Of a stretch of DNA of 64,000 bases, positions 25,313-38,224 are shown piece by piece (position 1 is the stretch's first letter; every line of letters begins with the position of its first letter). The translations under genes were made by a program, and so were the position numbers. The notes beneath the pieces were generated by a model. It was not told the DNA's origin. It ran no database searches and worked only from the letters and a program-made list of their open reading frames with translations. The stretch comes from Streblospio benedicti (lineage: Eukaryota > Annelida > Polychaeta > Spionida > Spionidae), in NCBI GenBank assembly GCA_019095985.1, contig JAGTTF010005900.1:9184-73183 (forward strand). Direction: 5' to 3'.

Positions 25313-25771
25313 GTGAATCTGGAAATCGCATGGCTCGCACGGCATATACTGCAAGTATAGCCTAGTTCGAACCAGATCCTATCCGGAAGTATCCCGGGAT
25401 CGATCCCCAGCCTCATACAGTGGCATCAATGGTTCATAGGGTTCTTGGAGATAGCGAGATGGGAGTTCTATCCTACAAGGCGCCACGGAACAATAATTTT
25501 AGGAACACTTTGTCAGATCAGGAATTCTCCCGTGAACGTATTCATCCCATAGTCAGCTTTTCAGACCGATGGACCCGTAAGAATTCTCAGATCTAACTTT
25601 CCATCATCCGTCAGATTACACTACCCATCTACCTGAGTTCGAAATTCCCGGGCGGTAGCCCCCCCCCCAATGTCTTACACACGGGCCAGCCCCACTGTCA
25701 ATGGACTAATGGACAATTTCGCCAGTATCACGGTGGTTTCACCGGGCACCCGGGTCCTTGTCTTCCACCAA

Positions 25772-26039
25772 TTGAAACGAAAGTCAGTCTTACTTGTAAA
25801 GGTGATTTGAAGATCGTGGAATCGAACTCACGACCTCCTGGCTATGAATCAGACCGGTCTTATATGTCATAGTCAGGTGCAGCAGACCACTACAATCTCA
25901 ACCTCCCTAGACGGAAGGAATCACACTTCAACTTCGCCTATATGCTGTATGCTGCGCTGGGCGCAATCACACTGTCTGACACCTTACGCTATATTTAGCT
26001 TCGCGCCAGCCTTAATCGACATTGCTTGTTGGGCACTTT
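25772..26039 (-). repeat. tRNA-derived SINE-like repeat, copy 2
   Basis: About 268 bp closely similar to copy 1 at 24818-25096 and in the same orientation. The B box is preserved near 25818-25829, but the A box is disturbed. The two copies flank about 675 bp, so the block could also be read as a small element with direct terminal repeats. Confidence 0.5.
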
Positions 26040-28478
26040 CTACTGCAGGATGCATTCGTCCAGCCACTTGTACACAAGCAATTTGTACACACAATGTTCG
26101 GCCTTGGCGGTGGTTTGCTGCTGCTTGCGGCTCACCCACCCCTCCTCATCGCCATCACTTTCGCCGGAAGATTCTCCCATCACGAGCGGTTTCGGGCTGA
26201 CTGGGTCCCTAGTCGCTTTTCTGCTAACCGCTTGGAACAACGAACTGCCACTCGCTCTCGCACGACGAACACTGGGGTCGCGTCGTCGTCTTCTATCACC
26301 TCGCGACAAGTGAAGTGCATTGGTTGGGCAGCTCGTGAAGTCGTCTGGTTAGATACACATTGTAATCAATGCCATCCAGGAGTTCCTGCTGCCCTCCATC
26401 TTTGTCATCAGAATCGACATCCCGCCGCAAACTCCCACCGCAACTCAGGCAACACTTTTGTGTTGATGATCGCGTCATTATAGTAGCTGCCTCGGTTGTC
26501 TCCTCAGAGTCATCGGAGTCCTCATCCCTGCATCTTTTCAGCTTCTCTTTGAAAAAACACACAATCAGGACAGTTGCCCAGTTTTGCATGCCTCCTTTTG
26601 CAAACACTCCTCCTGTGCTTCAGGATCAGCCTCAAGGCTTTTTGCGTGACAAACTATCGGCCACTTCCTGCAGTTTCCCTGAACATTGATGTATCTCCAT
26701 GGTTTGTACCAGCCCATTTCCACAATCCACCTCATGTACAAGTTGTCAGACTGGTGGTACTTCTGCACCCATGATCCGTCCAGTCGAAGACCAGCGTCCC
26801 CCTCGTGATATCTCGAAAGTAACGCATGAAGAAGACGACCGCATAGAACTCCCTCTTAGTCGCACAGTATGCCTGCCGGCTCTTGCACAGTGTCTTCAAG
26901 GCGAATCCCAGCAGCACGAACTGGCCTTCTTGTTCTTGTTCCAGTGTTCCTCCGATCCCATACAAATTCGCGTCCACCTTAAGATGGAACTCCTTATCTG
27001 GAACGGGGTAACAGAGTAGGGGTAACTGCTCTATATACCATTTGATCTTCTTGAAAGCATATTGCTGGTGCTCAGCCCATTTAAACTTCACACCTTTCTT
27101 CGTAAGTTCTGTCAGTGGTTTCGCCAGCTCGCTATAATTTGGCACGAAGCAACGATAGTACCCGGTAAAACCCAGGTATGTACGCACTTCGCTCAAGGTC
27201 TTGGGAACGCCCCAATTGTGCAGTGCCTGCACTTTACTCCTGCTGGGTTGGATCCTGTCCTTATCCGACTCGTGTCCCAGGTATTCCACACTGGTAGCGA
27301 ACAGCCGACACTTCTTCGGCTTCAGCTTCAGATTGGCTTTCCGCAATCGCTCAAATACCTAGTGAAGGTTCAGGCTGGCAACGTCGAAGTCCTGCCCGAA
27401 GACCAGGATGTTGTCTAAGTACACCAAGCACTGAGTCCATACGATATCAGCCAGCACCATCTCCATGAGACGGCAGAAGATTGCAGGCGCATTGCACAAT
27501 CCGAAGGGCATCCTTGTCCACTCGAACAGACCAAAGTGTGTTACAAACCCAGTCTTTTCTGCATCTTTTGGATCCATAGCAACCTGCCAGTACCCGCTCG
27601 CGAGGTCCAACAAGCTGAAGAACTTGGAGCCCTCTAGGGCGTCCAAACACTCGTCAATCCACGGCAGAGGATAAGCATCTTTCTTCGTCACTTCATTCAG
27701 CTGTCGTAAATCGATGCAGAACCACAGTTCACCCGACTTCTTCCTCACTAACACGACAGGAGCCCCTTATGGGGACTTTGAAGGACTGATCACTCCGCTT
27801 GCCAACATCTTCTCCAGCTCTGTGTCGACATATTCTTGCTCTTTCATTGAGCGGCAATAATAATTCTGCTTGACTGGCTTCGCAAACCCTGTATCTATTT
27901 TATGAGAGATCAGATCCGTATAACCTGGACTTCCGTCCGGGCTCACGAAAATATCCTCATACTCCATCACCAGTTCTTCCAACTTGGAAACCTCGGCTGT
28001 CGTCAACGTTCCTTCAGGAAACATACAGCAAAGATATTCGCACACACGCCGAGTGGGCTCAGTTGACAACCCAGCCGGAACCATTTCTTCCGCAAAGTAT
28101 ACTTTACAGTCCCCCTTGCACATGGACGACTCATCTGCCTCTTCTTCTGGAATCAGTTGTCGACTGGTCCACTCCATTCCGTGTCTGGTTCCTATGGCAT
28201 TGGTATTCGCTACCTGCATAGGAATCCACCATATTCTCCAGCACAGGGAGGTCTCTCACCTCCGCCTCGAAGCCCGGGTTGACGCCCTCCTGCTGGACGA
28301 CTTCCCCTTCAGTTGAGAGACCTGTGATCTTGGCCACAATCATCCCTTTCTGGATTTCTCCGAAACACCGTACTCTGGTTCTCCAGGGTGAAGAGGCAGA
28401 GATCCATCATCTCTGATCACCTCCAGTGATGGCACTACTTAACAGCTCACGCCAAGATTAACGGTGCCTCCACTAGTG

Positions 28479-30880
28479 TAATGCTCAAGGGTCTAGGTGT
28501 ATTTATGATGGGTCCTTGGAAGTGGTATATGACAGATCTTATTAGATGTTGCAGTGAATAACCAATATTGTTTATAATGTTTATTTTAAGACATAAACAA
28601 ATACTATTTTAAATGTAAACAAAACAAGACACTGTTTACATGAATATAATTGACAATAATAATGATATTTGGATGCCTAGGTTAATAATGAATGAGCCCT
28701 GATCTGCAAGGTAAAAGTGACAAAGCTCTCACCTCAAAGATAACTAGAAGACTGATGTATTCTTAATGTTCTGCCTTTTTATATGGTGATCTTTAAGGAT
28801 CAGATGGATCTTTAAAGATCAGTCAATCACTGTTGACCCATATTGGCGCAGCCTGATTGGCTAATATCTATGCTCTGATGATGTCATAGAGATTTGAGGC
28901 ATGATGGGATTGATCCTTTTACAGATCTATAAGGATTTAACCAATCAGCATTGAGTATACTGATCTGTTTATATTTTCACAGATGACATGTGCTTGTCAT
29001 GCTGTCAAATAGACATGGACTTATAAATATTTTAGTTTATGAATAGATATATTTAAACTAAACGATATGGAATTGTACTGATTGCAGAAATTCATTAAAA
29101 ATAACTCAGTGCATCCTGTATATTATTAAAATTTACATGACATTAATTAATATTAATGTTATAATTAAATTGACAATGGTAGATTGTCACACAGCTTCCC
29201 TTTTATTAAAAGTTAACATCAGTGAACAAAACAAAAATCTGTTAAATTGACAATTATTGAAACAATCTAAAGAAATTAAAATGACACTTAATAATAAAAA
29301 TATTATTGCATCCTGTTACATGACATTAAATTGATTAAAATGGTAGATTGTCACACAGCTCTCCCTTTTTATAAAATAAAACTGCCCCCTCGAAGTTAAG
29401 TTACATCTCGTAACCAAAACAAAAAATCTGTTAAATTGACAATTATTATTGAACAATCTTAAGAAATTAAAATTGATAAACTTCAGTAACACAATATTTC
29501 TAAATGTTTTTAGTAACATTTAGATAGTACTAAATATTCAAACATATATAACCCAATATTCAACAACCATTACTAATAATACATTGAAGTTACAAAGCTA
29601 TATAGTGTCATACATTTATTATTTTGTAATACTTTAAACCAATTACTAAATAATTTTCATAACGCCATATAGTATCCAAAAAAATAATGTTATACAATTA
29701 GTATACTTTTAAAGCAAGCCACTGTATCTATGATGACATACAGGTAACAATCTTCAAAAATTTCATATTTACAAGCCATTGTATTTACAATACTAATAGA
29801 ACATAATCAATAAGTATGAGCAGTTGATAACTTCTTAACAATCAAAAACCTAAAAATCAAAGTCCTTTTTTATTCTGATGTCTCATAGTAGTGCTCTAAC
29901 TGGCAAGCTGCTTTTGTTGTTCTGGTACCTGCTGACATGTTCTGTTGCTGGCCCCAACTGGCTGGCTGCTGTCATGGTCTCCTTGGTTTATATAATAGAT
30001 TCTAGACCCTTTGAGCTACATTTTTGGGGGCTTTTTGTGGAAAAATCCATGATGACAGATCAAAAATCTAGATCACCCAACCAAACAATGGTGACTCACA
30101 TTAAATATATAGGCATGGGTAATGACACATCTGATTATGGAAACCCTTAATAATTCCCGTAGTAATATGGACCAATGATTTTGGAAGAGATGCACCAAAA
30201 GCGTGAACAAATGCGTGAAGATAGGAATGATGTCAAGATGGAAATTGCCACTGTAATCTTTGTTCAACTCTATCTTAGCTCACATGTTCTCAGGAATAAC
30301 AACACTTCCCCCAAATCTGATAGCAATCATAGTGGGTAGGTGCTCGTATGAACTATAATATGAATGCAAACCCCGTGGGGTTCCTACCCCCTGAGATGCA
30401 CTGCTGGTTGATAAGCAAACCTGCCCCAACCCTCATGATGGTGATAATACGATCTGCTCACCCAGAAAGAGAAGTTGTTTACAACAATATGCACCTTGCT
30501 GGATCTTAACAATGTGTCTGAATACCAGGGACAATCACCTCCGTCTCCAAACAGCATGAAACCATGCACTATGACATTAAAAACCATATGCAACAGATGG
30601 ATGATGTAATTTACGAAGAAAGACCAATGTTTATTATAATGATAGAAATACTATTAACAAGTATAGTATCATGTGTCAGAGGAGTTGCAACCAGGAATCA
30701 AGTGGAGGATGAAAAAAGGAAAACTAAAGACACATTTATTTCAGTAAGGTGCATATCAGTTTGGCTGTGTTGGTCAAAAGTGTACATTGATCCTAGGCTT
30801 GTCACTAATAATGTGTTATCCAGTGCGCCAACAATTTTACACAACGGGTGTTGTCAGTCCACTACCGAATGGACATTTAC
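28479..30880. other. AT-rich DNA between gag and pol blocks, no gene recognised
   Basis: AT-rich, host-like sequence of 2.4 kb that separates the pol block from the gag block of the composite. Small open frames near 29878-30150 (+) and 30384-30593 (-) have no recognisable domain and are not called. The sequence may be a later insertion or unrelated DNA joined by assembly. Confidence 0.5.
29110..29480. repeat. Diverged tandem duplication, about 210 bp period
   Basis: The block around 29110-29290 is repeated at about 29305-29480. Shared parts include GGTAGATTGTCACACAGCT and CTGTTAAATTGACAATTATT, in the same order and orientation. Confidence 0.75.
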
Positions 30881-32455
30881 CAGGCGGCCGGCCTAGCAGC
30901 AACCCTTCAGCCCAGGCTGAGGAAGCTTACAGCTTCCACCCCAGGCTGCCACCTGTGCTTGGCCCAAGCCTCGTCCGTGTTGTACACTATCTTTCTATAC
31001 CACTTCCTCGGCCATTCGGCCAGTTCGTCAACTCTGTGCTGCCACGCGAGATTCACATCCCCTGTCGCACAGGTGCCTCAAGAGGAGCATCCTCGCACCC
31101 AGCTTCTCTGCACTACTCCCAGCCCATCCCCAGCAGGATCACCAGAAGTCTTACAGCATGGGTTGAAATGGTCCCCAGCTGAAGTGGGACTCACTGGGTC
31201 TGGCAACCTCCCCTGGAAGACGAAGTTCTCAGTTGACAGGCACCAGAGAGTGGCAACACCCTTGCAGGCCGGGACTCCTGCAGTCCCTTCTCCCCTCAGG
31301 TGGGACCCCCCCCAGGCCCGTTATACGACCATGGACTAAGTCACCTGGTGTCTCGAAAAGTCCTCACTCAGCACATGAAGATCCCTGCGCCCGGCCCTGC
31401 ATGTCCTAAGGCGTGCCCAGAGCTATCTCCCAGTGAACGCATGATGAAAGCTGCACAACCATCTGTTGCGAGATTCTCATCTCGCTTGCCGCTCACACAC
31501 CAAACCAGCATGCCCACTTCCCCTTGCTCACTGTTTTCCAACGGTGGCTTAGCTTTCAAAGTGGGTTGGCTCAGACCCTACTCCCAGAACATTTTTTGGT
31601 CGCCATGTCCGGTAACTGGTTCGGTCCGGCCTCCTGCACGGCACGCTGCTTCCTTTGTTAGCCTGCATTTTTCACAATTTGATGTCCTCTTCATCGCTTT
31701 TTGGGCAATGAGCGGTAGTGGTCCATCTGACCACACTTCCAACAGCTATCATCTGTTCGGCTCGCTGCGATCTTGACCGGATTCTCCTCCTTTAGCTTGT
31801 AGCCGTTCTGGGTTTACTGCCTGACGACCTCTGGGAGTCGGGTGCTGCTCTTGCCCCTTAACTTCTGGTTCGCTATTTGCTTGCCCAAGGCCTGTGACGA
31901 ATTCTTGTTCTAGAACTCCCAACCCGAACAAGTGGAGGGTTCTTTTGGTTTCGCAGTATCTCTCCCTTCTTTCTCCCTTCTCCTGCACGATGTAGGCAGG
32001 CTTCTGCCGATCATCCCGACTTCCCCGTGGCTCAACTCCTGCATCAGGGAGCATCAGCCCAACTGGTTGGAATGGTCACTTCATTGAAAGTCCACGAGGG
32101 AAGCAGTGTGCCTAGACCAGTGTTCAATCCAAGTCATAACAGCTGCTTCACGCTTCTGGATGTCCTGTCTATACGCTTCCACGCTTAGGAACTTAAAGCT
32201 TTAAATGAAGTATCGCACCGACTTTTTGTTGCCCTGCTTCCTCGTGAGAAGTCTCTGCATTCCCCACCTCCGTAAGTAGTTCAGAGACACCACCTGTTCC
32301 TGTCTTCCCACAGTCAAATTCAGCAAGCAGCACGCCTGCCGGTCAGCCGACGATCAACCAATTAGCTTCATATCGAAGTGCCATCAAAAGAACTTACCAG
32401 ATGCTGCAAGAAGTCCAGCCCTGTCTCGAACCGACTTTCCTTGAAGAAACAACCT
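30880..32455 (-). mobile_element. Gag block of minus-strand Gypsy element (second copy)
   Basis: Inverted match to about 8300-9970 of the plus-strand copy, covering the gag 3' half and the start of the pol spacer. The same gag part occurs again at 33745-35200, so the composite holds it twice. It is a broken fossil. Confidence 0.75.
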
Positions 32456-32516
32456 CCCGGGGAAAATCCCGCGGGGGCCCCCTGCCAAAAGGGCGCGATC
32501 ACTTTTTCCAGCCGAC

Positions 32517-33740
32517 CCCCTCCTCTCTAGCTACGAGCAACCTCGTCCGGACTCCGGCTTACAGCTGAAGACTGTGATGATCCGTTTTTCAGGATCACTC
32601 CTTTGCAGGGCGCACTCTCACGACTGCACCCCCTTACACGCTGGGTGTCACCCCCCTTGTGGAGGCGCCGGCGTGCCGCGTGGACGACCGACGCAGACTT
32701 CGAGAATCGCTTCCTGAACTCGCTGGGCGCAAGGCCCGTCCGTCCGGTCTGGGTGGAGTCTGGGCAGAAGGCAAGGCATCTCTCTCTCCTCGTCCAAGGA
32801 CTCTTCTGCTGCTGACGTGAGGCCAAGGCTGGGCTCTCACGGGCCCTGGCTTTGCTTTTGAGCAAGCCCGGTGACACTTGAGGTCACCTGTCCACCGACA
32901 CGTTGTCGCTAAGCTGCTGTGGTCGTCGCGCTGCTAGTCGCTGTGGTCACCACACTGGCTGTTGGCAGGGGTGGCAGAACCTGCCTAACCCGGCTGCTCT
33001 GGCCGATTGCGTGACACCGGCTCCACTGATTGCTGCCATGCCTCGACATTTCCTCGAGGCGTTCTTGAGCGCCCTCACTTCCCTGGCAACTTGAGGTCGT
33101 TGTCCAACATCCATCCGTCGATCCAGTCGGATGAACCCCGCACCGACACTACATAGAGAGACAGTGAGCTCCTGTACATTGTCTGCATTGCGGCCCTAGT
33201 ACTTGTGCATGGTTGCCACGTCATGTTTCCTCTGGGAGGCATATTCGCACACCACCTCGAGGCTCGGCGCCAAACACCCTCCAACTCCTACGTAGAACCG
33301 CTTACTTGCGAATCCCCGCTCGTGTCCATCTCTTTAGGACTTCCTAACGGCGGTAGATCACAGAGGTAGGCGGCTCAACTCGTCTGCTAACGTCTCCCTG
33401 GTGGAGAGTCCTACCAGCACCCGTGGAGCGATCTCCTGCCGCACAATCTAAGAAAAATCCTCCATGGCTTGTCGGCATTGGGAAAGGCAAGAAAGACGCC
33501 GACTGGGGTCAGACTTGAAATGTTCCTCCATCATCGTCCAGGCATCAATGATGTCCTTTCGCTACTGGTTCGGGGTGACGTGATGGTGAGGCATCCTGGA
33601 AGGCATTTTCGCTGGCGGGCGGGTGCCCTCCAGCGACCCCTCAGAGGTCCCACAGGACTTCACACTTTGACAAGGAGTCCGGCAACTTTAAGCTTTCCCG
33701 ATGGCACGGTGTGGTAGGTTGCCCCTTGCGGTACTGCCAG
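32517..33740 (-). mobile_element. Second partial copy of the accessory region
   Basis: This block matches about 17690-18890 in the same orientation. It sits between two copies of the gag 3' half, with an abrupt switch to gag sequence at about 33740. It is broken. Its position inside gag is not the post-pol position of the other copy, which suggests nested insertion, recombination between copies, or misassembly. Confidence 0.7.
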
Positions 33741-33744
33741 TTCC

Positions 33745-36700
33745 TTCCCTGGCCCATCCCTGGCAGGATCACCAGAAGTCTTACAGTACGGGTAAAAATG
33801 GTCCCCCAGCGAAGTGGGACTCACCGACGGTCTGGCAACCAGACGGCCTCCCCTGGAAGACGAAGTTCTCAGTTGTCAGGCACCAGAGAGCGGCAACACC
33901 CCTCGCAGGTGGCCAGCCTCCCCAGTCCCTTCTCCCTCAGGTGGGACTCCCCCCCCCCCAGGCCCGCTTGTCCTACGACCATGGACTAAGCCACCTGGTG
34001 TCTCGAAGAGTCCTGACTCAGCACATGAAGATCCCTGTGCCTCCGGCCCTGCGTGTCCCTAAGGCATCTCCAGAACTATCTCCCAGCGTGAATCACATGA
34101 TGAAAAGCTGCAAACACACCATCTGTCGCGAGAATCTCATCTTGCTTGCCACTCGATACCAAACCAGCAAGGGGAATTGGCGGCCCAATATCCCTGCTCA
34201 CTCATTTTCCAATGGCGGCTTAGCCAAAGTGGGTTGGTCAGACCCTACCCCAGCTTGAACATCCTTGGTCGACTTCACGTCTACTTGTGGTCGGTAACTG
34301 AGGGTTCGTCTGCCTCGTTCTGCACGCTGCTTCACTGGCGTCTGCATTTTCAGCCAATTTGATGTCCTCTTCATTGCTTTTGGGCACGGAAGCGGTAGTG
34401 GTGCATCTGACCACACTTCCAACAGCTATCATCTGGTCCAACCCTCCATGCCGCGGCCTTGACGGACTCCTCCTCCGTATTCTCCCGGGGGTTTGCCGTC
34501 TCCGACGACCGCCTCACTGGGAGCTGGTGCATTCTAACCTCTAACTTCTGGTTCGCCACATTTGCTTGCCGGGAGGCCTTTGACTAATTCTCTTCTAGAA
34601 CCTCCTGTAACTGAACGACGTTCGCTGTAAGAGGGTTCTTTGGTTTCGCAGCATTCTCCTTTTCCTTCTCCTGCGCGATGTAGGTTTGGTACTGGCCGGG
34701 ATCATCCCGACTTTCCCTGCATCAGGACTGTCCCCCCTACTAACTCCTGCATCAGGACTGTCAGCCCAACGGGTTGAATGGTCACTTCATTGAAAGTCCG
34801 CCGGAGGGAAGCAGTGCCTAGACCAGTGTTCAATCCGTTTCATAACAGCTGCTTCACGCTTCTGGATGTCCTGTCTATACGCCTTCCGCGGCAGGAACAT
34901 AAGCTGTGAAATGAAGTCTCGCACCGACTCTTTGTTGCCTTGCTTCCTCGTGAGAAGTTCCTCCTCTGCCATGCACATCTCCACCTCCGTATGGAAGTAG
35001 GAGTTCAGAGCCGACACGAGGGTAGCCCAGTCGTTCCTCTCTTCCACAGTCAAATTCAGCAGCACGCTCTGCACTTTGCCGGTCAGCCGATCGATCAACC
35101 AACCCGCTCAGCTTCATCGATGTTGTACATCGTCAGGATCTCTACCAGATGCTTCAAGAAGTCCAGCCCTGTGCTTGAACTGCACTGAGGTTGGAATCGT
35201 TGGCCCATCGCAACTGTCGGAATCGCTATCCGAGTCGCTCGCCGCCGGGCCTCCCGTCGCGTCTTGCGTTTCACGTGGCTTTTGCGTTCCTGCCGATGTT
35301 GCTCTGCTGTGTCTACAAATGGGGATTGGCCAGACAAAGGGGTTCATCATTGCGTCTACCTCGCGAGGGAGACTCCTCTCCTCGCACTTCTCTGCTCGAT
35401 CGCTGTTGCGCTTCGCGGGCGGCTCCCGCCATTCCATATTCGCACGCTTTGGCTGAACTGCTGGGTGAGGGACGGGACTCCTGTCTCTCCATGTTAAATC
35501 ATGCAACCGTGCCCTCAACTACTTCTCTGCAGTGTCCCTAGCCTCCGCCTTTGCTACAGCCACCCTTAGAGTGGCCAAAGGGTCGGGGTTGGGATCTTGC
35601 CGTTCGATATTTAGTTGCTTCTTCGATTTACTTGATGGGTCGGGTTTTACGGGACGGACTGCCCGCTTGCTAGAACACAACGATGACCCATGATGGCGTC
35701 GCTTCCCCTTCTTTGGCTTGGCCATCGCGTGTTTCTTAAGACGCACGTTGCTATGACTCGCTTTCCGACACTGGATCGTCCAGCGAGGTCTCTCGAGACT
35801 CGTACCCCGGAATCTTCGCGCGTTGCCAGTCATCCAGAACCCTGCTCGTTCGGCGCCACAGTTCGACTCTCTGTCCAGTCCGTGTCCCCACCAGGAGGGC
35901 CTTCAGTATCGAAGTCCACTCTCATCGCACCTTCAAGGCATGGGGTATACCCTTCTCTTCCAATCCGCGCTTGATATCTGCCTGGTTTTTCTTAAGGAGA
36001 TCCAAGAGGACCCTCTCCACTGTATCGAGCCGCAACAGGTATCCTGTCCTTTTCTTCTGGCTGACACAATTCCACCCTCAGTTCGGTCCACTCCCCTGGT
36101 TCCACATCGCAGATGAGCCCCAAGAAGAAGACCCTCTCCGTTGGTCCGTCAAGGATATCATCCTGGGCGTCCCAGAGCGAAAACCACTTGTTTACTTCGC
36201 TCACTGTCGCTAGGCTTTGCAGGACGTTCTTTATCGAGTCATGACCGCTTTTCCTCACACCGTCGTGAACCTGGCTTGTTCTGTTCCGAGTCTCCGACTT
36301 TACCTGGAGGTTGCGACTTCTCGGGTCGTGTCCCCCCACAGCTCCCAAACTCTCCTGCTGCCTAAGCCTTTCAGCATCCTCTGGTGGGTCTAATGCGTCC
36401 CCATTCTCCAGCTCGTCGCTCACCCGCGAGTTTGCCGGAAAAGGTTGGCGAACTTTGTCGCCCCTCTCGGTCGCATCGTCCTTGCGTTGTTCGCTTTCCT
36501 CTTCGCACGACTCTGGTTGATTCCGATTGTCGGCATCCGACAGCTCGTCACTCCGCGACTGTTCTTTGTCGTCCTCGGTGGTCCGCGCTACAAACATGTT
36601 GTGGAGCGGCTGCACGCTCGCACCATGCGGTACGGCGCCACCGAAGGCAGTGTTGGTCTCCTATGCGGCCCCTGCTGGTGGTGGTGGCGTCAAGGATGGC

Positions 36701-37190
36701 AGTACTTGAGGCACCGTCCACACCCCGCCAGTCATCCCCATCAGCTCTAGGGTCACGAGGGAGCTGCTCCATGTTGTCATTCGGACCCGATGGTCGGTCC
36801 GCTCTTCTGCATCCTCCCCACTTTGTAGTTCGCGCAAACCGGTCGCTTTCGACACTCTCGCGCTGCGGGGGTCACTCGCACTGTAGCGCTCCTTCTCGCA
36901 CATGTCCTCGTCGCAGTAAGCGGACATCGCTTGCGCGATCTCCCACCTGATGAGACGAGAACTCTCTGCCAATGCCTGCATTGATCTCGCATTGCTGGAC
37001 ACCACTCTGCTCACTGTCCGCTGGGCTGACGACAGGACTGCTCCCCCATCTGCCTGTGCCTCGGGGGGCTTTTGCTGCTATGGAGTCTTGGCCATCATAG
37101 GATCTCCGGGTGTTGCATCCGAACGAGGGGGTTATCCACCCCCACGTCCAAGCGCGTACTCACGTGAGATCCTGGTCACGGCACCAAATC
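33745..37190 (-). mobile_element. Leader and gag of minus-strand Gypsy element
   Basis: Inverted match to about 6174-9700 of the plus-strand copy, reading leftward from the right LTR. It contains the primer-binding-site candidate (37171-37186), the charged 5' half of gag, the capsid-like segment (about 34790-35340) and a zinc knuckle (about 34390-34440). It is a broken fossil. Confidence 0.85.
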
Positions 37191-37826
37191 TGTAAACAAA
37201 GTAACTGGAACAAGTGTGTCAACCCACCGTAGCAGTGACACTCACCTGGGGTGCATGCGTGGCCTCACGGCCTGCGCACCCCCAGCTGGGCCGCAGACGT
37301 TCCTCTTCCTGACTACTCCTCATTGTGTTTCCTAAACCTACACGTGCACCACGTACCTGGACCACCGGTCGGTCCCTGGGTCGTGGGGTGTATTGCCCGG
37401 GTTTCATGAGAGGCCTCCACACGGGGAGGACTTCGCACCGGTGCTGACACGCTGTGCTACGGGCGTCCCCTATGTGCAACCACGGTAGACCAAGTCCACG
37501 ACGGTGAGGGAGGAGGGCCACCGGCCAACCTCGGTAAGAACAAGTAAAGAGGGCCTATTCCCTTCGGGAATAGGTTGCCAGCCCTACGTGCTGCTGTACC
37601 AGCGTCTAAGAGAGAACTGCCGCTAATCGGCTCAACCCAGTACAAGAGAGTACTGGTTCCTAATCCTATAGTGGCCATAGTAAAGGACAACAACAAAACC
37701 CTATCAAGGTGTGTGTAACTGGGATATTAACCTAGTCCAGTGCAACTTATACTATAGGGGAATTTATACTTTGCGGTCATGCTGCAATGAACCCGCGCAC
37801 TGGAGGCCCTAACAACATTTGTTACA
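37191..37826 (-). repeat. Gypsy LTR (right; 5' LTR of the minus-strand element)
   Basis: A full-length LTR of about 636 bp with TG...CA ends on its own strand, matching 16283-16907. On its own strand it is followed, a few bases further on, by the primer-binding-site candidate. Confidence 0.92.
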
Positions 37827-37830
37827 CTCT
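37827..37830. repeat. Target-site duplication, right copy (CTCT)
   Basis: Equals 16279-16282 outside the opposite LTR. Four bases is short, so chance agreement is possible (about 1 in 256). Confidence 0.65.
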
Positions 37831-38224
37831 AAATATTGGCGCTTTGAAACCTCTGCTGAAACAGTATATAGAGAGCAATACTATCTTTTATTATTTGATT
37901 CTCATTTAGTAAACAATATATTATATAGATTGAGACACAGAGACCAATATCTGTCTTTGTTAACATGTTGGATATATTCATCGGTTTGACATAATTATCA
38001 AAAGGTTCATGATTATATTGTCTTAATACCTCCACTTCAAGTCCAATCATCTGCTGCATTGCAATACAAAGCTACAAACTGATTAACTTAAAAAATAATT
38101 TTCAAAAGGTTCCATTATAACTTTTGAGCAAAGTATTTGAAAGTATACCTCTGAAAGCTTTCAGCTTATCTTGACGTTTTAACCATCTGTCACCAATCCG
38201 CATATTTGTCATAAGATAGTGGTG
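37831..38224. other. AT-rich DNA with a small Penelope-like scrap
   Basis: No gene was seen. Positions 38026-38078 repeat, with about two mismatches, the stretch 38700-38752 inside the Penelope-like element below. A separate scrap of that family is therefore present here. Confidence 0.6.

Larger units (their letters stand above)
23516..28478 (-). mobile_element. Pol region of minus-strand Gypsy element
   Basis: On the minus strand, reading from the right, the order is the end of protease and the spacer, reverse transcriptase (about 26990-27750), RNase H (about 26600-26990), the acidic linker and integrase (about 23530-24560), homologous to the plus-strand pol. A non-element insert with SINE-like repeats occupies about 24795-26085 within the acidic linker. 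It is broken at several points. Similarity to the family ends at about 28478, where AT-rich DNA starts. Confidence 0.85.
16283..37826 (-). mobile_element. Composite minus-strand Ty3/Gypsy element with nested inserts
   Basis: Two LTRs of the same orientation lie 21.5 kb apart, and CTCT is found directly outside both. Read on the minus strand from the right, the order is LTR, primer-binding-site candidate, leader and gag, an accessory-region copy, a second gag block, AT-rich DNA, pol, post-pol region, AT-rich DNA, accessory region and LTR. The two LTRs differ by roughly 5-10 percent by eye, so the insertion is not recent, although assembly error may inflate this. It is a fossil with many breaks. 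Whether it is one insertion enlarged by later inserts and duplication, or a partly misassembled cluster, cannot be decided here. Confidence 0.65.

Noticed and set aside
25370-25440. Further tRNA-like B-box motifs (GGTTCGAAC and GGATCGATCCC on the minus strand)
   Set aside because: There is no matching A box at a plausible distance; probably a worn SINE piece or chance.
30150-30600. A possible Harbinger-type transposase on the minus strand
   Set aside because: A GDGG-like string resembles the family only loosely, and no DDE layout or terminal repeats were found.
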